Source: an uncultured Pelagibacteraceae bacterium
GTDB taxonomy: Bacteria; Pseudomonadota; Alphaproteobacteria; Pelagibacterales; Pelagibacteraceae
Direction of reading: 5' to 3'
Assembly: GCA_902520695.1 (NCBI GenBank)
Contig: CABYOT010000004.1
Coordinates: 1-64,000, forward strand
DNA: 64,000 bases
Part shown: one piece after another, positions 52,928-64,000 of the stretch
How positions within the stretch are numbered: the stretch's first letter is position 1
Layout of the letters: each line of letters begins with the position of its first letter
The notes under the pieces: generated by a model
Told to the model about the DNA's origin: nothing
The model's database searches: none
The model's input: only the letters and a program-made list of their open reading frames with translations
Program-made: the position numbers and the translations under genes

Positions 52928-55332
52928 AATTTACAATAGGTTGGTTAAAAGAACATCTCGACACAAAAATACAAGATAATGGATTAATTGAAAAATTAAC
53001 AGATATTGGTCTTGAAGTTGAAAGATTTGAAAATTTAAATTCTGATTTAGACAATTTTAAAGTAGCAAAAATAATTAATGCTGAACAACACCCAAATGCA
53101 GATAGACTTCGAGTATGTGATGTTGATATTGGCCAGGAAAATAATGTTAAAGTAGTATGTGGAGCACCAAATGCTAAAAAAGATCTTTTAACTGTATACG
53201 CAGTTCCAGGTTCAATAATTCCAAAAAATAATATGAAACTTACAATCAGTAAGATTAGAGGAATTACTTCCTATGGAATGCTATGCTCTGAATCTGAATT
53301 AAATTTGTCAGATGAAAGTGAAGGAATAATAGAACTAAAAACAACTCAGTACTCTGATAAAATAGGCGAAAATTTTTTTAAAAACAAAAACGAGAAAGTT
53401 GTAGATTTATCAATTACACCTAATCGTCCTGATTGCTTGGGGGTAAGAGGTGTAGCTAGAGATCTTGCAGCTGCTGGAGCCGGTAAATTAAAAAATATTT
53501 CTAACAAAAATATTAAAAAAAATGGATCTCAAAAAATTAAAGTTTCAATTAAAAAAGAGGAAAATCAAGGCTGTACGGTATTCGGTAGTTGCTTAATCAC
53601 AGGTGTTACAAATAAAGAAAGTCCAAAATGGCTGAAAGAAAAAATTATTTCACTAGGCCAAAAACCAATTTCAGCAATTGTTGATATTACAAATTATGTA
53701 ATGTTTGACTTAAATAGACCACTTCATGCATATGATGCAGATAAAATTGACAAAGAAATTATAGTAAGAAATTCAAAAAAGGGTGAAACTTTTGAAGCCC
53801 TTGATAACAAACATTATAAATTAGGAGATGATATGTGTGTTATTTCTGATAAATCTGGAGTTTTAGGCTTAGGAGGAGTAATTGGAGGTACACGTTCTGG
53901 AACTGAAATTAATACTAAAAATATTTTATTAGAGTCTGCGTATTTTATTCCTAGATCAATTAGAAAAACTTCAAAAATATTAAATATTGATACTGATGCA
54001 AAATTCAGATTTGAAAGAGGGATTGATCCTCAATCCATCGAATTAGGTTTGTCAAAAGCTTCTGAATTAATATCTCAGATTTGTGGGGGCAAAATTAGTA
54101 ATTTTGATATTCAAAAAACTGATAAGTACGACAAAAACAAAATTAAATTTAACTTCTCTTTATTTGAAAAAATAACTGGTTTTAAAATTAAAGATAATGA
54201 AATTATTAAAATTTTAACTGATCTAGGATTTGAGGTTTCTAGGAAGAAATTAGAATTAGATTTAAAAATACCTACTTGGAGACCTGATATAACTCAACCA
54301 ATTGATATAGTTGAGGAAATAGTAAGAATAAAAGGATATAATAACATAGAAACTTTAGAGCCTGAAAAAACTAAAATAAAAGATACTTTAAACAAACAAC
54401 AAAAACTCTTTCACTTTCTACAACGATCTGTAGCATCAAAAGGCTATTTTGAGACTGTAACTTGGTCATTTACAGACTCGAAAATAAACAATCTTTTTAA
54501 AGAAAATCTAAAAGAAATTAAAATAGTAAATCCAATAAGTTCAGACTTAGATGTTTTACGAAATTCGATTTTCACAAATTTGACTTTTTATTTGAAGAAA
54601 AATTTAGATAGAGGATTTAAAGATATTTCGCTCTTTGAAATTGGACCAATTTTTAAGGATAGTAAGCCCGGTGAGCAATTGACAGTAATCGGAGCAATAA
54701 AATCAGGAAAAGTATCAAGATTAAATTGGAACGAAAAAGAAAGACCAGTTGATGTCTTTGATGTAAAAAAGGATGTTATACAGACATTAGTCGAAGCTGG
54801 ATATGATAGGAAAAGTTTCTTTATCAGAGATAAATCTCCCTCATATTATCACCCAGGCAAAGCTGGCTCTGTATATCTTGATAAGGATGATATTGAGCCT
54901 GTTGCTTATTTTGGAGACATACATCCAAACATTGTTAAAAAACTTGATATAAAAACTGAAAGTCTAGTAGGTTTTGAGATTTATCTGGATAATTTAAAAG
55001 AAAATAAAATTAAACTCAAAGATCAAAAACCTAATTTCGAGTACTCTGACTATCAAAAATCAGAACGAGACTTTGCCTTTATTGTAGATAAAAATTTTAA
55101 AGCACAGGATTTGATTGAAATTATATCATCAATTGATCAAAATTTAATAAGGTCAATTAAAATCTTTGATATTTATGAAGGTGAAAATATTCCGGACGAT
55201 AAAAAGTCAATAGCTATAAACGTTATAATTCAATCATCTGAAAAAACTCTAGAGGAGAGTGATCTTGAAAAAATTAATAAATTAATTATTTCAACTGTTG
55301 AAACTAAGTCTGGGGCAAAAATTAGATCTTAA
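52924..55332 (+). CDS. pheT: Phenylalanyl-tRNA synthetase beta subunit
   Basis: The 802-residue subunit has the N-terminal tRNA-binding OB fold ([20 protein letters not shown]), the B3/B4 editing region ([17 protein letters not shown]), the B5 domain, the catalytic-like domain and a C-terminal FDX-ACB domain ([20 protein letters not shown]). It forms a heterotetramer with PheS. The lepA ATG follows its stop directly. Confidence 0.97.
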   Translation: MKFTIGWLKEHLDTKIQDNGLIEKLTDIGLEVERFENLNSDLDNFKVAKIINAEQHPNADRLRVCDVDIGQENNVKVVCGAPNAKKDLLTVYAVPGSIIPKNNMKLTISKIRGITSYGMLCSESELNLSDESEGIIELKTTQYSDKIGENFFKNKNEKVVDLSITPNRPDCLGVRGVARDLAAAGAGKLKNISNKNIKKNGSQKIKVSIKKEENQGCTVFGSCLITGVTNKESPKWLKEKIISLGQKPISAIVDITNYVMFDLNRPLHAYDADKIDKEIIVRNSKKGETFEALDNKHYKLGDDMCVISDKSGVLGLGGVIGGTRSGTEINTKNILLESAYFIPRSIRKTSKILNIDTDAKFRFERGIDPQSIELGLSKASELISQICGGKISNFDIQKTDKYDKNKIKFNFSLFEKITGFKIKDNEIIKILTDLGFEVSRKKLELDLKIPTWRPDITQPIDIVEEIVRIKGYNNIETLEPEKTKIKDTLNKQQKLFHFLQRSVASKGYFETVTWSFTDSKINNLFKENLKEIKIVNPISSDLDVLRNSIFTNLTFYLKKNLDRGFKDISLFEIGPIFKDSKPGEQLTVIGAIKSGKVSRLNWNEKERPVDVFDVKKDVIQTLVEAGYDRKSFFIRDKSPSYYHPGKAGSVYLDKDDIEPVAYFGDIHPNIVKKLDIKTESLVGFEIYLDNLKENKIKLKDQKPNFEYSDYQKSERDFAFIVDKNFKAQDLIEIISSIDQNLIRSIKIFDIYEGENIPDDKKSIAINVIIQSSEKTLEESDLEKINKLIISTVETKSGAKIRS

Positions 55333-57144
55333 ATGTCTACAGAAATTGATAACATAAGAAATTTTGCAATCATTGCCCATATCGATCACGGCAAGTCAAC
55401 CATTGCTGATAGAATTATACATAGATGTGGTGGTTTGACAGATAGAGAAATGAAGTCACAGGTTTTAGACTCAATGGATATTGAAAGAGAGAGAGGAATA
55501 ACAATAAAAGCTCAAACAGTAAAATTAAATTATAAATCCAAAGAGGGAAAAAATTATATTTTAAATATTATAGATACCCCAGGCCATGTTGATTTTAGTT
55601 ACGAAGTTAGTAGATCTTTATATGCTTGCGAGGGTTCGATATTAATTGTAGATAGTACTCAAGGTGTAGAGGCTCAAACTTTAGCAAATGTTTATCAAGC
55701 ACTAGATATAAATCATGAAATAATTCCAGTTTTAAATAAAATTGATTTACCAGCTTCTGACATAGATAGAACAAATAAACAAATAGAAGATGTGATAGGT
55801 ATAGATACTGCCAATGCTGTACCTTGTTCTGGTAAAACAGGTGAAGGGATTGATGAAATTTTGGAACAAATTATTCAAACTTTACCAGGACCAAAAGGTG
55901 AAAAAGATAAAAAACTTAAGTGTTTATTAGTAGATAGTTGGTATGACACATACTTAGGAGTAGTGATTTTAGTAAGAGTAATTGATGGGAAAATTAAAAA
56001 TAATATGAAAATTAAAATGATGTCTACTAATCAAGAGTATTTTGTTGAAAAAGTTGGAGTATTTACACCTAAACCAAAAGATATAGACGAACTAAACTCA
56101 GGGGAAATTGGATTTATAACAACTGGAATAAAAGTTTTATCAGAAACAAGAGTTGGAGATACTATTTGTGATGCTGCTAAGCCATTATCAGAGTCATTAC
56201 CTGGTTTTAAGCCAAGTAAACCAGTAGTTTTTTGTGGATTATTTCCTGTTGATAGCTCTGAGTATCAAAAATTAAAAGATGGGTTAGCTAAACTAAAATT
56301 AAATGATTCTAGTTTTTCTTTTGAGCCCGAGTCCTCTTCAGCTTTAGGGTTGGGTTTTAGATGTGGTTTTTTAGGTTTGTTACATTTAGAAATTGTTACC
56401 GAGAGATTAGAAAGGGAATTTGATATTAACTTATTAACTACAACCCCAGGTGTAGTATATAAGATTCATATGAACAATGGAGAGATAAAAGATTTACAAA
56501 ATCCATCAAGTTTACCAGATCCAACTTTGATAAAATTTATTGAAGAACCATGGATTAAAGCAACTATTATTACACCAGATCAGTACTTAGGACCTATAAT
56601 AAAAATATGTCAGGATAAAAGAGGGGTTCAAACAAACTTGAGTTACTCAGGAAACAGAGCTGTTGTTAATTATGAATTACCTTTAAATGAAGTAGTATTT
56701 GATTTTAATGATAGATTAAAATCTATGACAAGTGGATATGCAAGTTTTGATTATGAAATAATTGGTCATAGAGAAGGGGATCTTGTTAAGATGGGTATTC
56801 TTGTAAATACAGAGCCAGTAGATGCTTTAGCTATGATGATACATAAAGATTTTGCTCAAAAAACTGGTAGAGAGGTTTGTGAAAAATTAAAAGACCTAAT
56901 TCCAAGGCATAATTTTATGATACCAGTTCAAGCGGCAATAGGCGGAAAGATTATTGCAAGAGAAACAATTAAAGGTTTTAAAAAGGATGTTTTAACAAAA
57001 ATTCATGGTGGTGGAGCTACAGACAGAAAAAGAAAATTACTTGAAAAACAAAAAAAAGGTAAAGCAAGGGCAAAACAATTTGGAAAAGTTGAGATCCCAC
57101 AAGAGGCATTTATAGGTGTGCTTAAGATATCTAAAGAGAAATAA
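55333..57144 (+). CDS. lepA: Elongation factor 4 (LepA)
   Basis: The 603-residue translational GTPase has G1 [10 protein letters not shown]3 DTPGHVDF and G4 NKID, EF-G-like domains and the LepA-specific C-terminus with [20 protein letters not shown]. It acts in translation initiation or back-translocation under stress. tRNA-Ser starts 2 nt after its stop, so the tRNA is probably cut from the lepA message. Confidence 0.97.
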   Translation: MSTEIDNIRNFAIIAHIDHGKSTIADRIIHRCGGLTDREMKSQVLDSMDIERERGITIKAQTVKLNYKSKEGKNYILNIIDTPGHVDFSYEVSRSLYACEGSILIVDSTQGVEAQTLANVYQALDINHEIIPVLNKIDLPASDIDRTNKQIEDVIGIDTANAVPCSGKTGEGIDEILEQIIQTLPGPKGEKDKKLKCLLVDSWYDTYLGVVILVRVIDGKIKNNMKIKMMSTNQEYFVEKVGVFTPKPKDIDELNSGEIGFITTGIKVLSETRVGDTICDAAKPLSESLPGFKPSKPVVFCGLFPVDSSEYQKLKDGLAKLKLNDSSFSFEPESSSALGLGFRCGFLGLLHLEIVTERLEREFDINLLTTTPGVVYKIHMNNGEIKDLQNPSSLPDPTLIKFIEEPWIKATIITPDQYLGPIIKICQDKRGVQTNLSYSGNRAVVNYELPLNEVVFDFNDRLKSMTSGYASFDYEIIGHREGDLVKMGILVNTEPVDALAMMIHKDFAQKTGREVCEKLKDLIPRHNFMIPVQAAIGGKIIARETIKGFKKDVLTKIHGGGATDRKRKLLEKQKKGKARAKQFGKVEIPQEAFIGVLKISKEK

Positions 57145-57146
57145 AT

Positions 57147-57236
57147 GGAGAGGTGGCCGAGAGGTTGAAGGCGCACGCTTGGAAAGCGTGTATAGGGGAA
57201 ACTCTATCATGGGTTCGAATCCCATTCTCTCCGCCA
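57147..57236 (+). tRNA. tRNA-Ser (anticodon GGA)
   Basis: Acceptor GGAGAGG pairs with TCTCTCC (one G-U); anticodon stem CACGC/GCGTG encloses loop TTGGAAA giving GGA (codons UCC/UCU). The long class II variable arm and T loop GGTTCGAATCC are present; discriminator G and CCA are encoded. Confidence 0.95.
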
Positions 57237-57401
57237 TAAATTTTCAACCAAAAATGGCTTTTATTCAAAAAATTCTAATAATAGAAAATTTTTTTAAAAA
57301 ATCTGATATTATCGTTGATGTTGCTTACTAATTTAAGCTTAAAGTTATAAGAGATTTTATTAAAAATTTCAAAAATGGTATAAAAGACTAATTCCTTATA
57401 A

Positions 57402-59465
<2,064 letters not shown>

Positions 59466-59468
59466 TTA

Positions 59469-60746
59469 ATGGAGTTAAGTAGCAATTCCAAATCATCGCA
59501 CTTAAATAAAATTACATATGTCAATTTAAGGTGGATAGGTGTAATAGGACAATTTATTACTATAAATGCTGTTGCATTCTTATTTAAATTTGAATTCAAT
59601 TTTTTACTAGCAAATATTATAGTTTTCTTAGGTGCTTTAAGTAACATATTCCTATTTTATTTTTTTAAAAAAAATCAGCTTCAAGAAAAAATATCTTTAA
59701 CCTTTCTTACCCTTGATATTATACAATTAAGTTTTTTGCTTTATTTAACAGGTGGTACCATAAATCCATTCTCAATATTCTTAATAATACCAAGTATATT
59801 TGCCTCAAATAGCTTAAGCATTAAAACAAACATTTTACTAATAATTTTGACAATATCTTCTATTATTCTTCTTACTTTCTATCATCAAGAATTACCTTCA
59901 CCATTAAATGAATATATTTTTAGTAATTACTATTATTATTCAGTACCTTTAGCCTTAATTATTGCACTTATTTTCCTAAGTTTTTTTGCTTTAACGTTTG
60001 GAAATGAGTCAAAAGTCAGAAAAGATGCATTAGATAAAATTCAAGAAGTTATTTCTAAAGAGAACGAATTAGTTTCATTGGGTGGACAAGCTGCAGCGGC
60101 TGCTCATTCTTTAGGTACACCGCTTTCTACAATTAAAATTATTTCTCAAGATTTGTATGACAATTTTAAAAATAATAAAGAATTAAAAAAAGATGTTGAA
60201 TTACTTTTAAGCCAAGTTGATAGATGCAATGTAATATTAAAAAAATTGTCTTTAAATCCTGTAGTTGAAGATGACTTTATAGACAAGGATATCACTCTGC
60301 ATAACTATGTGAAAGAAATTGTGAATTCTTTTGAAGAAATATCAGATAAAAAATTTATTATAAATACTGAGCAGAATTATAATTCATTCGAAATTTCAAA
60401 ATTAATTGAAGTTATTTACGGCATAAGAAATTTTATTGGAAATGCAAATAAGTTTGCAAAAAAAAATATTTATATTTCAATAACGAGTGACAGCGAAAAC
60501 TCTTCGATATCGGTCGAAGATGATGGTTCAGGATTTCCCAAAGACATATTAACCAAAATTGGGGATCCTTATATAAAATCATTGCAATCTAAAAATAAAT
60601 CAAGAGCAGGATTGGGTTTGGGAATATTTATTGGTAAAACTTTGTTAGAAAAAAATAAGGCAAAACTCTTAATTAGGAATTCAGAGACCAGAGGTGGTGC
60701 AGAAATTAAAATAGAGTGGTCTAATAAAGATTTAATTAGTCTTTAG
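59469..60746 (+). CDS. regB: RegB/PrrB-type redox sensor histidine kinase
   Basis: 425 residues with six N-terminal membrane helices (about 20-180). The ubiquinone-sensing motif GGTINPF is at 95-101. The H-box [15 protein letters not shown] gives phospho-acceptor His213, and the redox Cys253 is in the conserved [13 protein letters not shown] HATPase domain follows ([23 protein letters not shown]). RegB normally represses or activates respiratory genes via RegA by sensing quinone state; no regA is nearby. It starts 3 nt after gyrB and interlocks its stop with cobT. Confidence 0.9.
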   Translation: MELSSNSKSSHLNKITYVNLRWIGVIGQFITINAVAFLFKFEFNFLLANIIVFLGALSNIFLFYFFKKNQLQEKISLTFLTLDIIQLSFLLYLTGGTINPFSIFLIIPSIFASNSLSIKTNILLIILTISSIILLTFYHQELPSPLNEYIFSNYYYYSVPLALIIALIFLSFFALTFGNESKVRKDALDKIQEVISKENELVSLGGQAAAAAHSLGTPLSTIKIISQDLYDNFKNNKELKKDVELLLSQVDRCNVILKKLSLNPVVEDDFIDKDITLHNYVKEIVNSFEEISDKKFIINTEQNYNSFEISKLIEVIYGIRNFIGNANKFAKKNIYISITSDSENSSISVEDDGSGFPKDILTKIGDPYIKSLQSKNKSRAGLGLGIFIGKTLLEKNKAKLLIRNSETRGGAEIKIEWSNKDLISL

Positions 60747-62536
60747 TGAAGTTTTTTATTTTCAAATAGTCCACTTAATTGATCTATCATTACATCCCCA
60801 AGCTCTTGTACATCAGAAATTTTGATTGCTTTTTTATAATATCGAGATACATCGTGACCAATTCCTATAGCTAATATTTCTACTTCACTTTTATTTTCAA
60901 TAAATTTTACAATTTTTTTTAAATTTTTTTCTAAAAAATCTCCTGAATTAACTGACAATGTTGAGTCGTCTACTGGTGCTCCATCTGAAATAACCATAAG
61001 GATTTTTCTTTCCTCTTTTCTTTTTTTTAATCTATTAAATGCCCATGTTATAGCTTCGCCATCAATGTTTTCTTTTAGCAAACCCTCTTTAAGCATCAAT
61101 CCCAAATTCTTTTTTGATTGTCTCCAATGAGAATCTGCTCCTTTGTAAATTATGTGTCTTAAATCATTAAGTCTTCCAGGATTTTTCGTTTTACCTAATC
61201 TATTCCACTCCTGGCGACTTTTACCACCTTTCCAATTTTTCGTCGTAAAACCCAGTATTTCAACTTTAACCGAGCATCTTTCTAAGGTTCTGGATAAAAT
61301 ATCTGCACATATTGCTGCAATTGTTATTGGTCTACCTCTCATTGATCCAGAGTTGTCAATTAAAAGTGTCACAATTGTATCTTTAAAGTCTAAATCCTTT
61401 TCCTTTTTAAATGATAAAGAATTATATGGATCAATGATAATTCTTGGTAATTTTGAACTATCTAACAATCCCTCTTCGAGATCAAATTCCCATGATCGGT
61501 TTTGTTTTGCCATCAATTGTCTTTGTAATTTATTTGCTAACTTTGTAATTAAATCTTGAAAACTAGTAAGCTGTTGGTCTAGATTTTTTCTGAGTTTTTG
61601 AATTTCCTCAGCTGTATCTAGACTTTCTGCTTTTGCAATTTCATCAAATTCAGTAGTAAATATTTTATATTCTTTATCACTCACACTTAAATTTTTTTTT
61701 TGTATAACATTTTCGGACTCGGCGTCTTCGTTATTTTCACTACCAAGCTGATCTTCAAGTCTAAACTCATTTACATTATCCTCGCTATCCATCCCTTGGC
61801 TTATATTTTCATCTTCACTTGCTTTACTAGAGTCATTATTATCTTTATCTTCATCATTAGAATTATTTTGATCTTGTGTATCATCATTTTCTTCATTTTC
61901 TTTTTCAGTTGTGTCATCATTCTTAAATATATCCATACTTTCTAAAATTTCAGAAAATTTGGCATTATACACTTCTTGATTTTCTAGATTTTGATTTAAA
62001 AACTCAAAGTGTTGGTCAATTGACTTATTAAAATCTTTCTCCCAAAATTTAAGAATTTCTATATTTTCCGGATATAATTCGACATTGAAAAATTTATTTG
62101 TCATATAAATTTCAAAAGCATCAACAATATTTGTATCTTCTTTTTTTGTTATTTTTTCCTGTTTAAGATGTCGAAGTCTACTTTTATAATTTTCTTTAAA
62201 ATTCTTGGAAATTCCTTTTAGCATCTCTGCACCAAGTAATTCATATCTTACCTTTTCTGCAAGTTGGTAGAGAGTTCTGCACGAGGGATTTTGTGGATTA
62301 TTTTTATCTAATAATTTTCTGTTTGAAAATCTTCTTTTTAACGCCTCAGAATCTGTTTCAGCCCTTAGTTTTATAAATTGATTTTTATCATTAATATTGT
62401 CAATTTCTCCAATATTGTAAATTGTTTCATCATTTTTTCTATTTTTAACAATTTTATAGTCATCAGAAATCACTTTATATGTTGATTGAAGGGCTTGTTT
62501 GAATTTTTCTTTAATACTATCTTCTTTGTTCATCAA
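60743..62536 (-). CDS. cobT: Cobaltochelatase subunit CobT-like VWA protein
   Basis: The 597-residue protein has an N-terminal helical region, a long Asp/Glu/Asn-rich acidic stretch (about 205-275), and a C-terminal von Willebrand A domain with MIDAS metal site [13 protein letters not shown] (DxSxS) and [12 protein letters not shown]. This is the CobT layout: with CobS it forms the AAA+ motor for cobalt insertion by CobN. No CobN or other cobalamin gene is here, so the actual client may differ. 4-bp overlap with cobS. Confidence 0.88.
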   Translation of the reverse strand: MMNKEDSIKEKFKQALQSTYKVISDDYKIVKNRKNDETIYNIGEIDNINDKNQFIKLRAETDSEALKRRFSNRKLLDKNNPQNPSCRTLYQLAEKVRYELLGAEMLKGISKNFKENYKSRLRHLKQEKITKKEDTNIVDAFEIYMTNKFFNVELYPENIEILKFWEKDFNKSIDQHFEFLNQNLENQEVYNAKFSEILESMDIFKNDDTTEKENEENDDTQDQNNSNDEDKDNNDSSKASEDENISQGMDSEDNVNEFRLEDQLGSENNEDAESENVIQKKNLSVSDKEYKIFTTEFDEIAKAESLDTAEEIQKLRKNLDQQLTSFQDLITKLANKLQRQLMAKQNRSWEFDLEEGLLDSSKLPRIIIDPYNSLSFKKEKDLDFKDTIVTLLIDNSGSMRGRPITIAAICADILSRTLERCSVKVEILGFTTKNWKGGKSRQEWNRLGKTKNPGRLNDLRHIIYKGADSHWRQSKKNLGLMLKEGLLKENIDGEAITWAFNRLKKRKEERKILMVISDGAPVDDSTLSVNSGDFLEKNLKKIVKFIENKSEVEILAIGIGHDVSRYYKKAIKISDVQELGDVMIDQLSGLFENKKLH

Positions 62537-63507
62537 ATTTGAATATTGATCATTGACTCCGGTAGTTCATCTCCAAAACATCTTTGATAATATTCAGCAA
62601 TAGTATTTTTCTCAGCATCATCACATTTGTTTAAAAATGTCACTCTAAATGCATATCCAATATCTTTAAAAATTTCAGAATTTTCTGCCCAATGTAAAAC
62701 TGTTCTGGGACTCATTACTGTAGATATATCTCCTGCCATAAAACCTTTTCTTGTAAGTGAAGCTACTTTTATCATATTTGAAACTTGTTCTTTACCTTTA
62801 GGATTATTTAAATTTTTGTTCTTACTTAATATAATTTCCATTTCTTTATCTAAACTAAGATAGTTTAATGTAGATACAATATTCCATCTATCCATTTGTC
62901 CCTGATTAATTTGTTGAGTTCCATGATATAATCCGGTTGTATCACCTAGTCCCACAGTATTTGTTGTTGCAAAAAGCCTAAAAAATTTATTTTGTTTAAT
63001 AACTTTATTTTTATCTAATAAGGTAAAACTACCTTCAGACTCGAGTACTCTCTGAATAACGAACATTACATCTGGTCTTCCAGCGTCATATTCATCAAAA
63101 ACTAAGGCTACAGGATTTTGAATTGACCAAGGTAGTATTCCTTCTTTAAATTCAGTTACCTGTTTACCATCTTTGATTACGATTGAATCTTTACCTATTA
63201 AGTCAATCCTACTAACATGACTATCGAGATTAATTCTTATACAAGGCCAGTTTAGCCTTGCAGCAATTTGTTCGATGTGAGTTGATTTTCCAGTTCCATG
63301 GTATCCTTGAATTAAAACTCTTTTGTTAAAAGAAAATCCTGACAAAATAGCTAATGTAGTATCTTTATCGAACTTATAAGTTTTATCGATTTCTGGGACA
63401 TACTCACTTGATTTTGAAAATGCATCAACTTCCATGTCACTTTCAATACCAAAAGTTTGCTTAATAGATAACTTAATGTCAGGGGTATGGTTAATATTTG
63501 GTGTCAA
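62533..63507 (-). CDS. cobS: Cobaltochelatase AAA+ subunit CobS-like
   Basis: A 324-residue AAA+ ATPase of the MoxR/CobS group: Walker [19 protein letters not shown] (about 68-85), Walker [16 protein letters not shown], sensor [11 protein letters not shown] and a C-terminal lid with [12 protein letters not shown]. The N-terminus [20 protein letters not shown] is typical of CobS. It partners with the VWA protein CobT and overlaps the upstream J-domain gene by 17 bp. Confidence 0.9.
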   Translation of the reverse strand: MTPNINHTPDIKLSIKQTFGIESDMEVDAFSKSSEYVPEIDKTYKFDKDTTLAILSGFSFNKRVLIQGYHGTGKSTHIEQIAARLNWPCIRINLDSHVSRIDLIGKDSIVIKDGKQVTEFKEGILPWSIQNPVALVFDEYDAGRPDVMFVIQRVLESEGSFTLLDKNKVIKQNKFFRLFATTNTVGLGDTTGLYHGTQQINQGQMDRWNIVSTLNYLSLDKEMEIILSKNKNLNNPKGKEQVSNMIKVASLTRKGFMAGDISTVMSPRTVLHWAENSEIFKDIGYAFRVTFLNKCDDAEKNTIAEYYQRCFGDELPESMINIQI

Positions 63508-64000
63508 TTTTATCCTTATATGTATTTTTTAATTGAGTGTAAGCTAAAGTTATAACTTTAAGCTTGTCTTCAAATTTTTTATTACCAGAATTCATATCAG
63601 GGTGAAATTTTTTGACAAGCTTTTTAAATTTTTCCTGAACTTTTTCCCATTTTAATCCAACGCTAATCCCTAATATATTAAAGGCTTTTAAATCATTGTT
63701 ATTAAATTTAAATTTATTCATATTATTAAAATCATTATTAAATTTAAATTTATCCATCTCATCTTTCAAAGCATTGCTCCAAAGAACTTTAAAAAAATTA
63801 TCTGATGAGCTAAAACTTTGTGTTGGTTTGTGCCAAGTCATATCAGACCTTAAAAAATCAACTATTTGTTGGTCGCTCATACCTGTAAAATAATTCCAAC
63901 TTTTATTAAATTCTTTAACATGGTTTAAACATAGTAATCTATAATCTTTACTGTTATCCCTTTCTTTAGGTGCTTTAAAAAGACCTTCCTCTGTACAATT
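63491..64000 (-). CDS. J-domain (DnaJ-like) protein, 5' end beyond right edge
   Basis: The frame runs from 64000 to the stop at 63491 without a break, so the gene begins outside the window. The internal Met at 63880 is not the start: the upstream 40 residues continue the family pattern (FKAPKERDNSKDYRLLCLNH, then EFNKSWNYFTGM) with two Cys. The C-terminus holds a J domain with HPD (KKFHPDMNSG) that stimulates Hsp70. An N-terminal zinc-like Cys segment, a middle Asn/Lys-rich linker and a C-terminal J domain match a family often encoded next to cobS-cobT. Confidence 0.85.
   Translation of the reverse strand, partial: NCTEEGLFKAPKERDNSKDYRLLCLNHVKEFNKSWNYFTGMSDQQIVDFLRSDMTWHKPTQSFSSSDNFFKVLWSNALKDEMDKFKFNNDFNNMNKFKFNNNDLKAFNILGISVGLKWEKVQEKFKKLVKKFHPDMNSGNKKFEDKLKVITLAYTQLKNTYKDKIDTKY

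Noticed and set aside
57116..57331. Open frame running through tRNA-Ser
   Set aside because: Overlaps a structurally complete tRNA; translation of this stretch has no support.
61700..61945. Ile/Phe-rich frame opposite the acidic part of cobT
   Set aside because: Antisense of Asp/Glu/Asn codons; no independent evidence.

Overview
The window is about 64 kb of very AT-rich (roughly 30% GC by eye), tightly packed bacterial chromosome. Gene content and order point to an alphaproteobacterium of the SAR11/Pelagibacterales type. The evidence is the dnaA-rpsT-mutM-ubiE-ubiB-coaBC-dut order, irr next to fabA-fabB-fabI, tlpA-argH-lptM-lysA, the Suv3-like helicase with fdxA and carD, RegB, CobS/CobT, a TAXI-TRAP transporter, extreme AT bias and almost no spacer DNA. 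The species call is an inference from content; no database was searched. I see no insertion sequence, prophage, integrase or CRISPR array, and no gap without a gene exceeds 300 bases.

Layout. 1-2.8 kb (minus): unsaturated fatty-acid operon fabA-fabB-fabI and a cut-off methyltransferase. 2.8-5.8 kb (plus): the iron regulator irr, then rubrerythrin, an Fe-S oxidoreductase and a DUF3501 protein. 5.8-10.9 kb (minus): ubiE-ubiB-coaBC-dut, a ThiF/MoeB-like E1 and an SH3 protein. 10.9-14.9 kb (plus): mutM-rpsT-dnaA-dnaN. 14.9-18.3 kb (minus): argH, a small lipoprotein, lysA, plsC. 18.3-20.2 kb (plus): tlpA, an esterase, an HNH nuclease. 20.2-21.8 kb (minus): a YqaA-like membrane protein, dsbB, coq7. 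21.8-23.9 kb (plus): tRNA-Leu, an acyl-CoA synthetase and a tiny lysine-rich peptide gene. 24-28 kb (minus): Suv3-like helicase, TerB-like protein, fdxA, carD. 28.1-33.2 kb (plus): acetoacetyl-CoA synthetase and a TAXI-TRAP transporter. 33.2-40.7 kb: thioesterase, tRNA-Arg, pyruvate dehydrogenase E1/E2, a GBBH-like dioxygenase, a DMT transporter, uppP. 40.8-46.8 kb (plus): gltD-gltB. 46.8-59.5 kb: an alpha/beta hydrolase (minus), then plus-strand GT4 glycosyltransferase, thrS-infC-rpmI-rplT-pheS-pheT-lepA, tRNA-Ser and gyrB. 59.5-64 kb: the sensor kinase regB (plus), then cobT, cobS and a J-domain protein on minus, the last running off the right edge.

Most of this is core housekeeping: replication, translation, lipid, quinone, amino-acid and nitrogen assimilation genes, packed into operons with 1-4 bp overlaps. 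The most unusual points are: (i) pyruvate dehydrogenase E1 carries an N-terminal lipoyl domain while its E2 has none; (ii) a 27-residue Lys/Arg/Ala peptide is encoded by what looks like its own small transcription unit; (iii) an almost identical 24-bp element lies upstream of irr and of the rubrerythrin cassette, a candidate Irr operator; (iv) a CobS/CobT/J-domain set without CobN in view; (v) a perfect hairpin between the TRAP binding-protein and permease genes; (vi) seven of eight convergent gene ends overlap or abut, leaving no room for separate terminators.
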